Assembly (NCBI RefSeq): GCF_022370755.2
Contig: NZ_CP092364.2
Coordinates: forward strand, 4,216,001-4,280,000
Reading direction: 5' to 3'
Source of the DNA: Mycolicibacterium goodii
GTDB taxonomy: Bacteria > Actinomycetota > Actinomycetes > Mycobacteriales > Mycobacteriaceae
DNA: 64,000 nt
Made by a program: the position numbers and the translations under genes. Below, in pieces: positions 36,858 to 47,700 of the stretch. The notes under the pieces were generated by a model. It had not been told where the DNA came from, searched no databases, and saw nothing but the letters and a program-made list of their open reading frames with translations. Positions within the stretch are counted from its first letter, which is position 1. Each line of letters starts with the position of its first letter.

Positions 36858-39706
36858 TCGTTATCGGTTCCTCTGGTTTCACGGGCATGCGAGCGTCCGG
36901 CGTGCACGCCCCCGAAGTGGCTGCTGATGCTCGCACGGACGGCCTCGGGATCGCGCGGCTTGAACGCCGCGAACATGCCGCTGTCGGCTTCGTCCGCAGA
37001 TGCTACCGCCTCGGCACCGTTGGCGTTTCCGTGAGCTTCACCGTTCACGCCGCCGTTCGTTCCGCCATTGACACCGCCGTTGGGATGGTGGCCGTTGGTG
37101 ACCCCCGCGGCGGCTGCCACCCCACCGGGAACCAGCCGCGCGCCGGGCGTACGCATCGGCAGGCCTTCCTCGGTGTGCTGTTCTACAGGTGCATCCTGCG
37201 CGGCGGCCGCCACCGACCACCCCTTCTCCCACACCGTCTGCCAGTCGAGATCGGCGCTGCGCGCATGGGTGGTCGGGTCGATCGCGAACTCCGAGACCAT
37301 CGACTGGTAGATCGAGTCGCCCTGGTCGGAGCTCGGTTCGGCGTGGTCGTCGGCGGTGCTGAAGAACCCGGTGAAGGTGTCGGCGGACCCGTTGGGCACA
37401 GCCCCGTTCGTCTCGGCACGGACACGCGAGGCGAAGAACGACGACGTATCGGTGGGCACGCCGTTGGCCTGCGGCGCAGCTTCCGGCTCGCCGGGATCCT
37501 CCGGATCCGGCCACTGCTGTGGCCATTCGGCCGGTGATTCGTCGGACGCCTGAGCCGCTTCGTGCCCGGCGGCCGGCTGGGCGAAGACCCCCGGCATCTC
37601 GGAGATGCCGGACGCGCCCGGATTGCGCTGTGGCAGCAGACCGGCCGGGAGATCGTCGTGGTCGTCTTGACCGGACCCGGGCGCCGCGGTTGCGAAGCGC
37701 GCGTCCAGCGACACCACGGTCGGATACCCGGTGTTGACGTCGACGGCCGCGCCTTCGGGCTGACCGGTGTCGATCGCGGGCGCACCACTTGTGCCGATGA
37801 CACCGTCGGTGACCAGCAGCTCGGCCGGGACGTAGACCCCGGCGGTGGTGCCGGAACCGGGCTCCTCGGGGATGGTGCTGCGCAGCCGGACCACCAGACC
37901 GTGCTGGTTGGCGAGACGGCCGACCACGAACAAGCCCATATGGCGAGCGGTGTACGGATTGACCTCACCGCCGGACTTCAGCCGGATGTTGGCCACCCGC
38001 AGATCCGATTCGGTCATGCCGAGACCCACGTCGGCGACCTCGATGACCACCGCACCGTTGCCCGCCAACACCGCCGAGACCCTCACCTGCGAGCTCGGCG
38101 GCGAATACCGCAGCGCGTTGTCGAGCAGCTCGGCGAGCAGGTGGATCAAATCACCCGCCGCCGAGCCCACGATGTCGGCGTCGACGACGTCGGAGGTGAC
38201 GACGCGCGTGTAGTCCTCGACCTCAGAGGTTGCGGCGTTGATGATCGTCGCCACCGCGACGGGGGTGCTGTGCTCACGGGTCACCTTCGCGCCCGAGAGC
38301 ACCAGCAGGTTGGCGCCGTTACGGCGCATGCGGGCCGCGAGGTGATCGAGACGGAACAGGCTTTCCAGCCGCTTCGGATCGTCCTCGTTGCGCTCGAGTT
38401 CGTCGATGAGCGACAGCTGCTGGTCAACCAGCGACCGGCTGCGCCGCGACAATGTCTCGAACATGTCCGAGACCTGCAGTTGCAGCTGCGCCTGCTCACC
38501 GGCGAGGAACACGGCCTGTTCGTGGAGTTCGTCGACGGCGTGCGCGACCTGACCGACCTCCTCGGAGGTGTACACCGGCAGCGGCGTGATCGGAGCGGGT
38601 TCGCCACCGGCGCGCACGCGTTCGATCTCCTTTGCCAGATCCTCGTGGGCGACCTTGAGGGCGCTGTCGCGCAGCGTCCGCAGCGGACGCACGAGCGAGC
38701 GCGCCACCAACAACACGATCACCAGGGCGCTGATGACGGCGATCGCGACGAGGACGGCATCGCGGATGGCATCGTTGCGCGCATCGGCGGCCTCGGCCTC
38801 GACAGCGTCCGGGATTGCCGTGGTGGTGTCGTTGATGATGCGTTCGGCGATCTTGCTGGTGGTCTCCAGCGACGCGAGCAAATCCTGGTTCCCGACGAGC
38901 GGGATGCCCGGGTTGGACATCATGGCCATCCGCTTGACCATCTCCGCGCGCAGCGTCGCGGCCTCCTCCGAGGCGCCGCCCAGCAGCTTCGTCAGCGCCG
39001 CTACCGTCGACGGCTCGGTGCCCGCCATCGTGATCATGGAGGTGCGCAGCAACGGCTCGGGCTCGTCACCGCCGCGGTTGACCATCATCTCCTGGATGGT
39101 CATCTGGCCGCGGGCGCCGATGGCCCGGCCCAGCGCCTCGATCTGCGCCTGGACCTGCTGGTCGTCGCTGTGCGCCGAACCGGTGACGGCGGCCTCGGCG
39201 GTCAGCAACAGCGGCGCGTAGTCGAGAATGCGCTGACGCAGGTCGATGGTGTTCGCCATGGCGGCGTCGACGAGCGTCTGGCCTTTGTCGAGCAGTCCGC
39301 TGACCGCCTGACCGACATCGCCCGCGACGTCGGTGGCGCCGAGACGTTCCTGTAACTCGGACTTGCGCGAATTGAACTCGTCCATCGCGGGCTGTCCGTC
39401 GCCTCCTCCGGTGCTGGCGACGAGCACGCCTTCCATGGCGGCCATGTAGTTGTTGATGACGGGGATCAATTCGGCGCGGTCGGCGGCGAGCCGAAGATCG
39501 GATGCCTCATTGACGCTGGCATAGATCCGCAATCCGCCGAATGTGGCGGCGAGAATCAGCGGGACGAGCACAATCGCGAACACTTTCCGGCTCACCGGCC
39601 AGTTCGCCGGCGACCAGCGAGACGGCCGTTTCACCGGCGGTGCTGCCGACGGTGCGAAGTCGACGAGCGTCCCATCTGCCTGTTTCAGCTGGGTGAAGGC
39701 AGTCAT
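36854..39706 (-). CDS. mfpE: Membrane sensor histidine-kinase-like protein of the mfp conservon
   Basis: 950 aa. A membrane segment near residues 40-60 ([20 protein letters not shown]), an extracellular sensing region (NIT-like, about 65-310), a second membrane segment ([19 protein letters not shown]), HAMP-like [15 protein letters not shown], the dimerisation stretch [22 protein letters not shown] and an HATPase domain with [20 protein letters not shown] and [12 protein letters not shown] long disordered C-terminal tail (from about 650) is rich in Pro, Gly and Asn. No clear phospho-accepting His as in classical HisKA is seen; in conservons these proteins signal through the GTPase module. Confidence 0.93.
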   Translation of the reverse strand: MTAFTQLKQADGTLVDFAPSAAPPVKRPSRWSPANWPVSRKVFAIVLVPLILAATFGGLRIYASVNEASDLRLAADRAELIPVINNYMAAMEGVLVASTGGGDGQPAMDEFNSRKSELQERLGATDVAGDVGQAVSGLLDKGQTLVDAAMANTIDLRQRILDYAPLLLTAEAAVTGSAHSDDQQVQAQIEALGRAIGARGQMTIQEMMVNRGGDEPEPLLRTSMITMAGTEPSTVAALTKLLGGASEEAATLRAEMVKRMAMMSNPGIPLVGNQDLLASLETTSKIAERIINDTTTAIPDAVEAEAADARNDAIRDAVLVAIAVISALVIVLLVARSLVRPLRTLRDSALKVAHEDLAKEIERVRAGGEPAPITPLPVYTSEEVGQVAHAVDELHEQAVFLAGEQAQLQLQVSDMFETLSRRSRSLVDQQLSLIDELERNEDDPKRLESLFRLDHLAARMRRNGANLLVLSGAKVTREHSTPVAVATIINAATSEVEDYTRVVTSDVVDADIVGSAAGDLIHLLAELLDNALRYSPPSSQVRVSAVLAGNGAVVIEVADVGLGMTESDLRVANIRLKSGGEVNPYTARHMGLFVVGRLANQHGLVVRLRSTIPEEPGSGTTAGVYVPAELLVTDGVIGTSGAPAIDTGQPEGAAVDVNTGYPTVVSLDARFATAAPGSGQDDHDDLPAGLLPQRNPGASGISEMPGVFAQPAAGHEAAQASDESPAEWPQQWPDPEDPGEPEAAPQANGVPTDTSSFFASRVRAETNGAVPNGSADTFTGFFSTADDHAEPSSDQGDSIYQSMVSEFAIDPTTHARSADLDWQTVWEKGWSVAAAAQDAPVEQHTEEGLPMRTPGARLVPGGVAAAAGVTNGHHPNGGVNGGTNGGVNGEAHGNANGAEAVASADEADSGMFAAFKPRDPEAVRASISSHFGGVHAGRSHARETRGTDNE

Positions 39707-40010
39707 CGGCGCCCAACCGTGCTATCGGCGGCGCTGCCGCAGTTCAGTACTAGGGCGAGAGTCATAAGGCTTCCTGCTGTTTCCGCCCACGCTGGGACGG
39801 GCGTCAAACGCCTGGCAATTGGGAGAGTATGACAGCCACGCGCGAGCGTTTCCACAATTCTTACTGAACAGACAGAGTTCGTGACCGACCTGTAGCGCAC
39901 TTGTGTGGTAATTGAGCAAACCGCTCATTGATCGCTGAGGTGAAATGCGCACCGGTAGGCGCTTTCATCCCGACATAGGCGGTATCCACGGCGGCCGTAC
40001 GATCGTCGCG
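39707..40010. other. 304-bp gene-free gap: divergent promoters of the mfp operon and trmL
   Basis: No convincing ORF. It is less GC-rich than its surroundings in the middle (39840-39930). A small inverted repeat GAGC-AAACC-GCTC is at about 39913-39925. It must carry the mfpE promoter and, on the other strand, the trmL promoter. Confidence 0.6.
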
Positions 40011-40475
40011 ATGTTCAGGGTGATGTTCTTCTCGCCTCGGATCGCGCCGAATACCGGTAACGCGATCCGGATGGTTGCGGCAACCGGGTGCGAATTGCAT
40101 CTCGTGCACCCGTTGGGATTCGATCTGTCCGAGCCCAAACTGCGCCGCGCCGGCCTGGACTATCACGACCTGGCGTCGGTCACCGTGCACGACGATCTGC
40201 CGTCGGCGTGGGAGGCCCTCATGCCGGCACGTGTCTATGCGTTCACCGCGCACGCGTCGACGCCGTTCACCGACATCGCCTACCAACCGGGCGACGTTCT
40301 GATGTTCGGGCCGGAACCCACCGGCCTGGACGCACAGACGCTGGCCGATCCGCACGTCACCGAGCAGATCCGCATCCCCATGCTGGCGGGACGGCGGTCG
40401 CTGAACCTGTCCAACGCGGCCGCCGTCGCCGCCTACGAGGCCTGGCGCCAGCACGGGTTCGCCGGCGCGGTGTGA
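40011..40475 (+). CDS. trmL: tRNA (cytidine/uridine-34 2'-O)-methyltransferase, SPOUT family
   Basis: 154 aa, the usual TrmL length. Knot motifs: RIAPNTGNAIRMVAATGCELHLV, DVLMFGPEPTGL, and IPMLAGRRSLNLSNAAAVAAYEAWRQ. It methylates the wobble ribose of tRNA-Leu isoacceptors in other bacteria. ATG 40011 is chosen; reading further upstream would extend a non-conserved tail. Matches Rv3366 (spoU) in position. It converges with the nitroreductase, 21 bp apart. Confidence 0.95.
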   Translation: MFRVMFFSPRIAPNTGNAIRMVAATGCELHLVHPLGFDLSEPKLRRAGLDYHDLASVTVHDDLPSAWEALMPARVYAFTAHASTPFTDIAYQPGDVLMFGPEPTGLDAQTLADPHVTEQIRIPMLAGRRSLNLSNAAAVAAYEAWRQHGFAGAV

Positions 40476-40496
40476 ACTTACGGGACTTCCGTCAGC

Positions 40497-41138
40497 TCAC
40501 CAGGTGTCCCAGTGCGCGAACTGCTCGGCGGGCAGTCGCTTGGCCTTCTTGAAATCGGTGCCGATGGTGTACGCGATCGGGAACAGACCCGCCTGCGAGT
40601 ACTTGTCGAACGGGATGCCGAGCACCTCGGCGGCCTGCTTCTCGCCGTCGCCGAGCAGATGCAGCGTTGTCCACGCCGAACCCAGCCCGCGGGACCGTAG
40701 CGCGAGCATGAAGCTCCACACCGCGGGCAGCAGCGAACCCCAGAAGGATGCGCTCAACCCGGCGGGTGCACCGTCGGGGCGGCCCTCAAGACACGGGATC
40801 AGCAGCACCGGCGCCTTCTCGAAGTTGTCAGTGAGGTAACGGGCCGAGTCCTTGACCTTGGGCTGCTGCTCGTCGCGGATGTCTCCGTGTTCGGCCTTGC
40901 CCTGGTCGAGATACGGGATCGCGTTGGAGCGGTAGATGTCGGCCAGCGCCTTCTTCTTTGCCGCGTCCTCGACGAAAACCCATTGCCAGCCTTGGGCATT
41001 GGACCCGGTCGGAGCCTGAAGCGCAAGGTCGAGGCATTCCAGGATCACGTCGCGCGATACCGGTTTCTCGAAATCGAGCCGTTTGCGCACCGACCGGGTC
41101 GTGGTGAGGAGCTCGTCAACGGACAGATTCAACGTCAT
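40497..41138 (-). CDS. Nitroreductase-family FMN oxidoreductase
   Basis: 213 aa. TTTRSVRKRLDFEKPVSRDVILECLDLALQAPTGSNAQGW is the FMN-binding N-terminal signature (RSVRxF and APTGSNxQxW). LLPAVWSFMLALRSRGLGSAWTTLH and VLGIPFDKYSQAGLFPIAYTIG complete the fold. It corresponds to Rv3368c. Family members reduce nitro groups or act as flavin reductases or enoate reductases; the physiological substrate is unknown. ATG 41138. Confidence 0.9.
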   Translation of the reverse strand: MTLNLSVDELLTTTRSVRKRLDFEKPVSRDVILECLDLALQAPTGSNAQGWQWVFVEDAAKKKALADIYRSNAIPYLDQGKAEHGDIRDEQQPKVKDSARYLTDNFEKAPVLLIPCLEGRPDGAPAGLSASFWGSLLPAVWSFMLALRSRGLGSAWTTLHLLGDGEKQAAEVLGIPFDKYSQAGLFPIAYTIGTDFKKAKRLPAEQFAHWDTW

Positions 41139-41183
41139 ATCGCGAGACTACCTGCGGCGCCCGATCGCACCGCCGATGTCGCG

Positions 41184-41560
41184 TCAGCCGGCGCTCTCGG
41201 TGACGACGTCGTCGATGTGGCCTTCGTGGTGCGCAAAGTCGATGACCGGCGCACGCTCTCGCCGCTGCCGCCAGGGGCACCCCGGTGGTCACCGTGCTCG
41301 GCACCGGGCATCCGCCCAGCGCCGCAATGGTTTCGCGGATCCTGGCGGCCTCCTCCTCGGTGGGCGTCGCACCCGCCTCGGTTCGTCGAGCAGCCCCGCC
41401 CGTAAACCCGCGCCGTTCGCGAGCTCCCGCGCCGACAACTTCGCACGGACGCGCGTGACGTAGACCCGCCGGCCGAGCTCGATCCCGGCGCAGCGGCCGA
41501 GGTCTCCGTTGATGAGCGACCGAAGGGACGGGAGTCCGGGTGCTCGAGCCGGCTGAACCG
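41184..41560 (-). pseudogene. Frameshifted remnant of a small helix-turn-helix protein
   Basis: Read on the minus strand, one frame gives IELGRRVYVTRVRAKLSA, RELANGAGLRAGLLDE, an XRE-like helix-turn-helix. The next frame gives EAGATPTEEEAARIRETI, AALGG, its natural continuation, and the first frame resumes with RERAPVIDFAHHEGHIDD before a TGA at 41184-41186. Two compensating shifts are needed, so the gene appears decayed unless the sequence has errors. The rest of the 564-bp gap 41139-41702 shows no gene. Confidence 0.4.
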
Positions 41561-41702
41561 ACAAGGGCAAGGGCCCCGGCTTTGCGGAAGAGGTTGAGTG
41601 ACCGGCCGAGCCGATACCGTTGCGGCGTCCGGCGGCGAACTCGCACACCGCGACGAACCACGCTGCCGAACCACGCTGTTGCCCGTTGGCCCGGCCGGTG
41701 CG

Positions 41703-42593
41703 CTACATCAACTGCAGCGCCTGCCTGGCATGGTCGATCAGTCGACGGGCGCTGGTGGTGGGCATTCTGGCGTTATTCCACACGAGCGCAAGGGATCCGC
41801 GCAGGCTGATGCCGGCGATCTGAATGATGTGCAGTTTGCGGCCGCGAGCCCGCGCGTAGGGTTCCGGCACCAGGGCGACCCCCAGTCCCCCGCCGGCCAG
41901 GTCGGCGAGCACGTTCGGATCACTGGCCTCGATACCGACATGCGGTTCGATTCCCGCCGCGGCGAACGCTGCGTCAATGATGCTCCGTGTCCCGATCGAC
42001 GGCGAAAATGTGATCAGCTGCGACCCGCTCAGATCACCTAGGGTCACTCTGGCACGCGTGGCCAGTGGATCGTCCGGACTCACCGCGGCGACAATCGGCT
42101 CGTCGGCAACCAATTGCAGATGAAGGTCGGCAGGCAATGTCGCCGGCGGCGACATGATCGCCACGTCATGACGCCCGTCGAGCAGCCCGTTGATGAGATC
42201 TTCGGCGCTGGCTTCCAGCAGCGATATCTCCACCATGGGATGGTCGCGGTGGAATTGCGCCAGCATGTCGACAAGATTGAAGGCGACCGACGACGACGCG
42301 GCCAGACCGACGCTGACATTGCCACGCAACGCGTCTCTGTACTCGTCGGCGACCTGCTTCGCCTCGCTCACGGCGGCCAGGGCGGCCCGCGCGTGCGTCA
42401 ACAGCGCGGTACCAACCTTGGTGAGCCGCACCGAACGTGGTGACCGGTCGAACAGGCGCTGACCGAGTTCGCGCTCCAACTGCAGGATCTGGGCGCTCAC
42501 CCCGGACTGCGCGACATACATCCGCGCAGCCGCCTTGGTAAAGCTTCCCTCTTCCGCGACGGCAACAAAATACTCGAGCTGCCGCAGTTCCAT
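41703..42593 (-). CDS. LysR-family transcriptional regulator
   Basis: 296 aa. MELRQLEYFVAVAEEGSFTKAAARMYVAQSGVSAQILQLERELGQRLFDR is a textbook LysR winged helix. The effector domain follows (VSVGLAASSSVAFNLVDMLAQFHRDHP, then GGLGVALVPE). ATG 42593 starts exactly at the conserved N-terminus; longer frames are rejected. It is divergent, across 118 bp, from the barrel-protein/FAD-oxidase pair, which it probably activates. Ligand unknown. Confidence 0.92.
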   Translation of the reverse strand: MELRQLEYFVAVAEEGSFTKAAARMYVAQSGVSAQILQLERELGQRLFDRSPRSVRLTKVGTALLTHARAALAAVSEAKQVADEYRDALRGNVSVGLAASSSVAFNLVDMLAQFHRDHPMVEISLLEASAEDLINGLLDGRHDVAIMSPPATLPADLHLQLVADEPIVAAVSPDDPLATRARVTLGDLSGSQLITFSPSIGTRSIIDAAFAAAGIEPHVGIEASDPNVLADLAGGGLGVALVPEPYARARGRKLHIIQIAGISLRGSLALVWNNARMPTTSARRLIDHARQALQLM

Positions 42594-42711
42594 AACCAGA
42601 AATGATAGCAGCCAGCATAATTCGATGTTGGACGCCGACAAGCCCCCTCCCGCATTGTTGTTCGCGTACACGGACTCGATCTGTTCCGTTTCATTTCTCC
42701 AGGAGGAACTT

Positions 42712-43200
42712 GTGACACGACTGTCGAAAGCAGCCATCATCGGGGCGTTCACGGTCATGGGGTTGGTGGTGGCAGGCGTGGGTTTATGGCTTTTCACCGG
42801 CCCGTCTCGAACGCAGGACGATTCCGAGGCGGTCACCCTCACTCTCGACGTCGAAAACGATCAGGTGGCAAAGCACAATTTCGGCAATCCTGGTTTGGAT
42901 GTCGGTGACATGGACATCTTCTCCGACATTCTGTCGATCGACGGCAAACAGGTCGGATATGACGGTGGGGTTTGTTTTTTCACCAATGTCACCCCTGACA
43001 ACCCGATGACCTATTGCGAGCTGACCATCCATCTCGACGACGGGCAGATTTTCGCCCGAAGCCTGACCCCTCATACTCTCGCTCCTTTCAACATGTCGAT
43101 TACCGGTGGCACCGGCGCATATACAAACGCGCGGGGCGAACTCACCGTCTCCGGTGTCGCAACTCCAGATGAAAAGTACGTGCTGAAGTTCTCGAAATGA
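42712..43200 (+). CDS. Exported or membrane-anchored allene-oxide-cyclase-like barrel protein
   Basis: 162 aa. An N-terminal hydrophobic helix (AIIGAFTVMGLVVAGVGLWLF) serves as signal or anchor. The rest resembles the allene oxide cyclase/dirigent beta-barrel: ILSIDGKQVGYDGGVCFFTN, DNPMTYCELTIHLDDGQIFA, and FNMSITGGTGAYTNARGELTVSG. GTG 42712 is fixed by a perfect AGGAGGA site. The gene is visibly less GC-rich than its neighbours. Its stop overlaps the FAD oxidase start (ATGA). Role: perhaps guides or cyclises a product of the oxidase; inference from pairing only. Confidence 0.75.
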   Translation: MTRLSKAAIIGAFTVMGLVVAGVGLWLFTGPSRTQDDSEAVTLTLDVENDQVAKHNFGNPGLDVGDMDIFSDILSIDGKQVGYDGGVCFFTNVTPDNPMTYCELTIHLDDGQIFARSLTPHTLAPFNMSITGGTGAYTNARGELTVSGVATPDEKYVLKFSK

Positions 43201-44597
43201 CATACAAGATGTTCAACCGCAGGAATTTTCTGATCGGCGGGCTGGCCGTCGCCGCAGTGTCGGTGGGGTGCTCAGGCGCATCGGCGGAAGGCCTGGCCGG
43301 TCTGCGCTCGGCGGTGCGTGGCCGTGTCCTGGTCAAGGGGGACCCCGGCTTCGATGCCGCCCGGGCACCGTGGAACCTGGCGGTCGATCAGTCGGTACAG
43401 GCGGTGGTCGATGTTGCCGATGTCGACGACGCGGCGGCCCTGATCCGCTTCGCGCGCAATGTCGGTGTACCGATTGCCGTGCAGCCCAACGGGCATGGCG
43501 CCTCGAACGAGATGGGCGGCACGATCCTGGTCCGGACTGCGGCGCTGAACGAGACCCGAGTCGATACCGCAACCGGCACGGCCCGGGTCGGAGCAGGCGT
43601 CTCATGGGCTGAGGTCCAGGCCCTCGCCAGTCCGGCGGGTCTGACCGGGGTCGCCGGCAGCGCGCCGGTCGTGGGCATCACCGGGTACCTGCTCGGCGGC
43701 GGCCTCGGCTGGTTCAGCCGCAAGTACGGCTGGGCAGCCGACACCGTCACCGCGTTCGAGGTCATCACCGCGAACGGCGACCGTGTGACCGCGACCGCCG
43801 CCACCGAGTCCGATCTGTTCTGGGCTCTGCGCGGTGGTGGCGGTGACTACGCATTCGTCACCGCGGTCGAATTCGCCCTCAAACCGGCGCCATCGGTGTA
43901 CGGCGGCACCATGACATGGCCGGCCGGCCGGACAGCTGCCGTCATCTCCGCCTTTCGTGACGTCACCGCATCAGCACCCGAGGAACTGACGGCCTGGTGC
44001 AGCCTCACCCGGTTCCCCGGTGCGCCCGCACTCGTGCGCATCGACAGCACCTACCTCGGAAGAGCCGAAGCGGCTGCCGGTCTGCTGCAACCGTTCGACC
44101 GCATCGGTGGGATGCTCTCTGACACGCGGCGCGTCCTTCCGGTCGCCGAGCTCGGAACAATCACCGACGAACCCACGAAGCCTGCACCATCGCGTCAACA
44201 AGCCACCCTCGTCAACGGCTTGACCGACCAGTTCATCGACACGGTGCACACTCAGTCGATCGAGCCGCTGATGACCGTTCAGATCCGCCACCTCGGCGGC
44301 GCGCTGCAACGCCCGTCGGATACCCCCGCAGGACCCATCGGCGCGCCTTACCTGGTCAGCTTCCTCGGTATGCAGCCCACTGCGGACAGCGAAGCGGCTC
44401 TGAAGGCCCGAACCGACGCATTCCTCGACACGCTGGCGCCCGTCGACACCACCAAGGTCCCGTTCAACTTTCTCACCCCTGAACAGAGCGTCGTCGACGT
44501 CTTCGACGCAGATACCCTCGCGCGGCTACAGGCGGTCAAACAGCGCCGGGATCCCGACGGGGTTTTTCGCAGCAACCACCCCGTCATCGGGGAGTGA
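43197..44597 (+). CDS. Exported FAD-linked oxidase (berberine-bridge-enzyme-like), Tat signal
   Basis: 466 aa. NRRNFLIGGLAVAAVSVGCSG is a twin-arginine signal with a possible lipobox Cys. PCMH-type FAD domain: VGVPIAVQPNGHGASNEMGG (the His that carries FAD in this family), APVVGITGYLLGGGLGWFSRKYG, and WALRGGGGDYAFVTAVEFALKP. The second Cys attachment (CxxVG) is replaced by GITGY, so FAD is probably single-linked. The C-terminal PDGVFRSNHPV matches the BBE domain. Acts outside the membrane on an unknown small substrate. Cotranscribed with the barrel protein. Confidence 0.88.
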   Translation: MTYKMFNRRNFLIGGLAVAAVSVGCSGASAEGLAGLRSAVRGRVLVKGDPGFDAARAPWNLAVDQSVQAVVDVADVDDAAALIRFARNVGVPIAVQPNGHGASNEMGGTILVRTAALNETRVDTATGTARVGAGVSWAEVQALASPAGLTGVAGSAPVVGITGYLLGGGLGWFSRKYGWAADTVTAFEVITANGDRVTATAATESDLFWALRGGGGDYAFVTAVEFALKPAPSVYGGTMTWPAGRTAAVISAFRDVTASAPEELTAWCSLTRFPGAPALVRIDSTYLGRAEAAAGLLQPFDRIGGMLSDTRRVLPVAELGTITDEPTKPAPSRQQATLVNGLTDQFIDTVHTQSIEPLMTVQIRHLGGALQRPSDTPAGPIGAPYLVSFLGMQPTADSEAALKARTDAFLDTLAPVDTTKVPFNFLTPEQSVVDVFDADTLARLQAVKQRRDPDGVFRSNHPVIGE

Positions 44598-44747
44598 ATC
44601 CCTTGTACTTGAGCACGGTCCGTTCGCACGGACAGCCGTGACGACCCTGGATTCGATCCTGATGCCGGCGCCGCCGCAGTTCGTCCCCCGGACTCTGCCT
44701 GATCCCGCATGCGCTCCCCCCGACGGGCGGATGGAACCACGCAGGCC

Positions 44748-47700
44748 TCACCGGAAGTCACGGGAGCGTGAACCGACCCGCAGGTCCACCGGGTCCATCC
44801 GGTCGGCCACGACGGTGACCGCCCCGGTGGCGTTCTGCACGATGCCGCGCACGATCAGGGCAGGCGACGTCTGGGCGACCTTGCGGTAGCGCGACCACAC
44901 CCCAGGTGCGCACAGCACGTTGACCATGCCCTTCTCGTCCTCGAGGTTGAGAAACGTCACGCCCTGCGCGGTGGCCGGACGCTGCCGGTGGGTCACCGCG
45001 CCGGCCACCAGGATCCGGGTGCCGTCGGCAACGTCCAGCAGCCGGTCGGTGGGGACGACGCCCAGGCTGTCCAGGTGCTTGCGCAGGAATTCGGTGGGAT
45101 AGCTGTCCGGTGAGACGCCGGTGGCCCACACGTCGGCGGCCGACAGTTCCAGCGCGCTCATCCCCGGCAGCGGCGGGATGTGTGTGGACGAGCCGACTCC
45201 CGGCAACCGGTCCGGCCGTTGTGTCGCGGCGGCCCCTGCCGCCCACAACCCTTCGCGTCGGGTGATCCCGAAACACCCAAGCGCGCCCGCGGTGGCCAGC
45301 GCCTCGGTCTGCGGCACGGTCAGCTGCACCCGGCTGGTCAGATCGAGCAGAGACTCGAACTGGCCGTTGGCTTCTCGTTCGTCGACGATGCGCTGCGCCA
45401 GATCGTCACCGATGTGGCGGACACTGCCCAGCCCCAAACGCACGTCCAGGCCACGGTTCTCCAGACCGGCGTGGGCCAGGCTGGCATTGACGTCGGGACC
45501 GTGCACCGTCACGCCGTGGCGCCGCGCATCGGCGACCAGTGACTGCGGCGAATAGAAACCCATGGGCTGTGCCCGCAGCAGCGCAGCACAGAACGCCGCG
45601 GGGTGATGCAGCTTGAACCAGGACGAGTAGAACACCAGTGACGCGAAGCTCAACGAATGACTCTCGGGGAAGCCGAAATTCGCAAACGCCTCGAGTTTCT
45701 CGTAGATCCGGTCGGCCACCACACCGGTGATGCCGTGGCGTTCGCGCATCCCGTCGTAGAACCGGCTGCGCAGTCTACGCATCTTGGCGGTGGAACGTTT
45801 GGACCCCATGGCTCGGCGCAACTGATCGGCCTCGGCCGCACTGAAACCCGCACAGTCGACCGCGAGTTGCATGAGTTGCTCCTGGAACAGCGGCACGCCC
45901 AGCGTCTTCTTCAGCGCGGGTTCCATCGACGGATGGTCGTAGGTGACGGGTTCCAGGCCGTTGCGCCGCTTGATGTACGGATGCACCGAACCGCCCTGGA
46001 TGGGCCCGGGACGGATCAGCGCGACCTCGACCACCAGGTCGTAGAACTCACGCGGCTTCAGCCGGGGCAGGGTGGCCATCTGCGCGCGGGACTCCACCTG
46101 GAACACCCCGACCGAATCGGCACGTTGCAGCATCTCGTAGACCGCCGGTTCGGACAGGTCCAGCGTGGCCAGGTCGACCGTGATGCCCTTGTGTTCGGCG
46201 ACCAGGTCGATGGCATAGTGCAACGCCGAGAGCATGCCGAGGCCGAGCAGGTCGAACTTGACCAGACCGATCGCCGCGCAGTCGTCCTTGTCCCACTGCA
46301 GCACGCTGCGGTTCTCCATGCGGGCCCACTCCACGGGGCACACGTCGGCGATCGGCCGGTCACAGATGACCATCCCGCCCGAGTGGATCCCCATGTGCCG
46401 GGGCAGGTTCGCGATCTGGTTGGCCAGATCGATCACCTGCTCGGGGATCTCGGCGACGTCCGGCGAGTCGGGTTTGCCGTCCCACCGGCTGAGGTGCTTG
46501 CTCCAGGCGTCCTGCTGCCCCTGGGAGAACCCAAGCGCCCGCGCCATGTCCCGGACCGCACTGCGGCCGCGGTAGGTGATGACGTTGGCGACCTGGGCCG
46601 CGTAGTCCCGGCCGTAGCGTTCGTACACGTACTGGATGACGTTCTCGCGCAGGTCCGATTCGATGTCGATGTCGATGTCGGGTGGGCCGTCGCGCGCGGG
46701 TGACAGGAAGCGCTCGAACAGCAGGTCGTTGGCGATCGGGTCGACGTTGGTGACCCCAAGCGCGTAGCAGACCGCCGAGTTGGCGGCCGATCCCCTGCCC
46801 TGACACAGGATGTTGTTGTCACGACAGAACTGCGTGATGTCGTGCACCACCAGGAAATAGCCGGGGAACTTCAGCTGCTCGATGATTCTGAGCTCGTGCT
46901 CGATCTGCGCGTACGCCTTGGGCGCGCGTCGCGGCGGACCGTATCGCCGCGCCGCACCCGTCATCACCAGATGACGCAGCCAGCTGTCCTCGGTGTGCCC
47001 GGCAGGCACGTCGAACGGCGGCAACTGCGGCGCGATGAGCGCGAGTCCGAACGCGCACTGCTCACCGAGGTCTGCTGCCGCGGTGACGAACTCGGGGTCG
47101 AACAGCCGCGCCATCTCCTCTCCCGAGCGCAGATGCACGCCACCCAGCGGGGCCAGCCATCCCGCCGCGGTGTCGATCGAGTTCCTGGCCCGGATCGCGG
47201 CCATGGCCATCGCCAGCCGTCCTCGCGACGGTGTCGCGAAGTGTGCCGCGGTGGTGGCCACGACGTTGAGACCGAACCGGGGCGCCAGCTCGGCCAGTGC
47301 GGCGTTGCGTTCGTCGTCGCACGGATGACCGTGGTGGGTGAGCTCGACGCTGACCCGATCCGCCCCGAACCGGTCCACCAGATCCGCCAGCGCGGCGGCC
47401 GCAGCGTCCGGGCCGCCTTCCGACAGGGCCTGGCGGACATGGCCTTTGCGGCACCCGGTGAGGATGTGCCAGTGCCCGCCCGCGGCCTCTGTCAGCTCAT
47501 CGAAGTCATAGCGGGGCTTGCCTTTCTCTCCGCCGGCCAGGTGCGCCTTGGCGATCTCCCGGGACAGCCGCCGGTACCCCTCGGGCCCGCGCGCCAGCAC
47601 CAGCAGGTGCGGGCCGGGCGGATCGGGGTCTTCGGTGCGCGCGACGTTGCTCAGGGAGAGTTCGGCACCGAACACCGTCGCCACGTCGAGTTCCCTGGCG

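Noticed and set aside
37562..39355. 597-codon open frame opposite mfpE
   Set aside because: Shadow frame, Arg/Gly/His-rich, no ribosome site; mfpE is certain.
44618..44633. Hairpin GTCCGT-TCGC-ACGGAC between the FAD oxidase and dnaE2
   Set aside because: Only six pairs and no T-run; could terminate but not enough to call.
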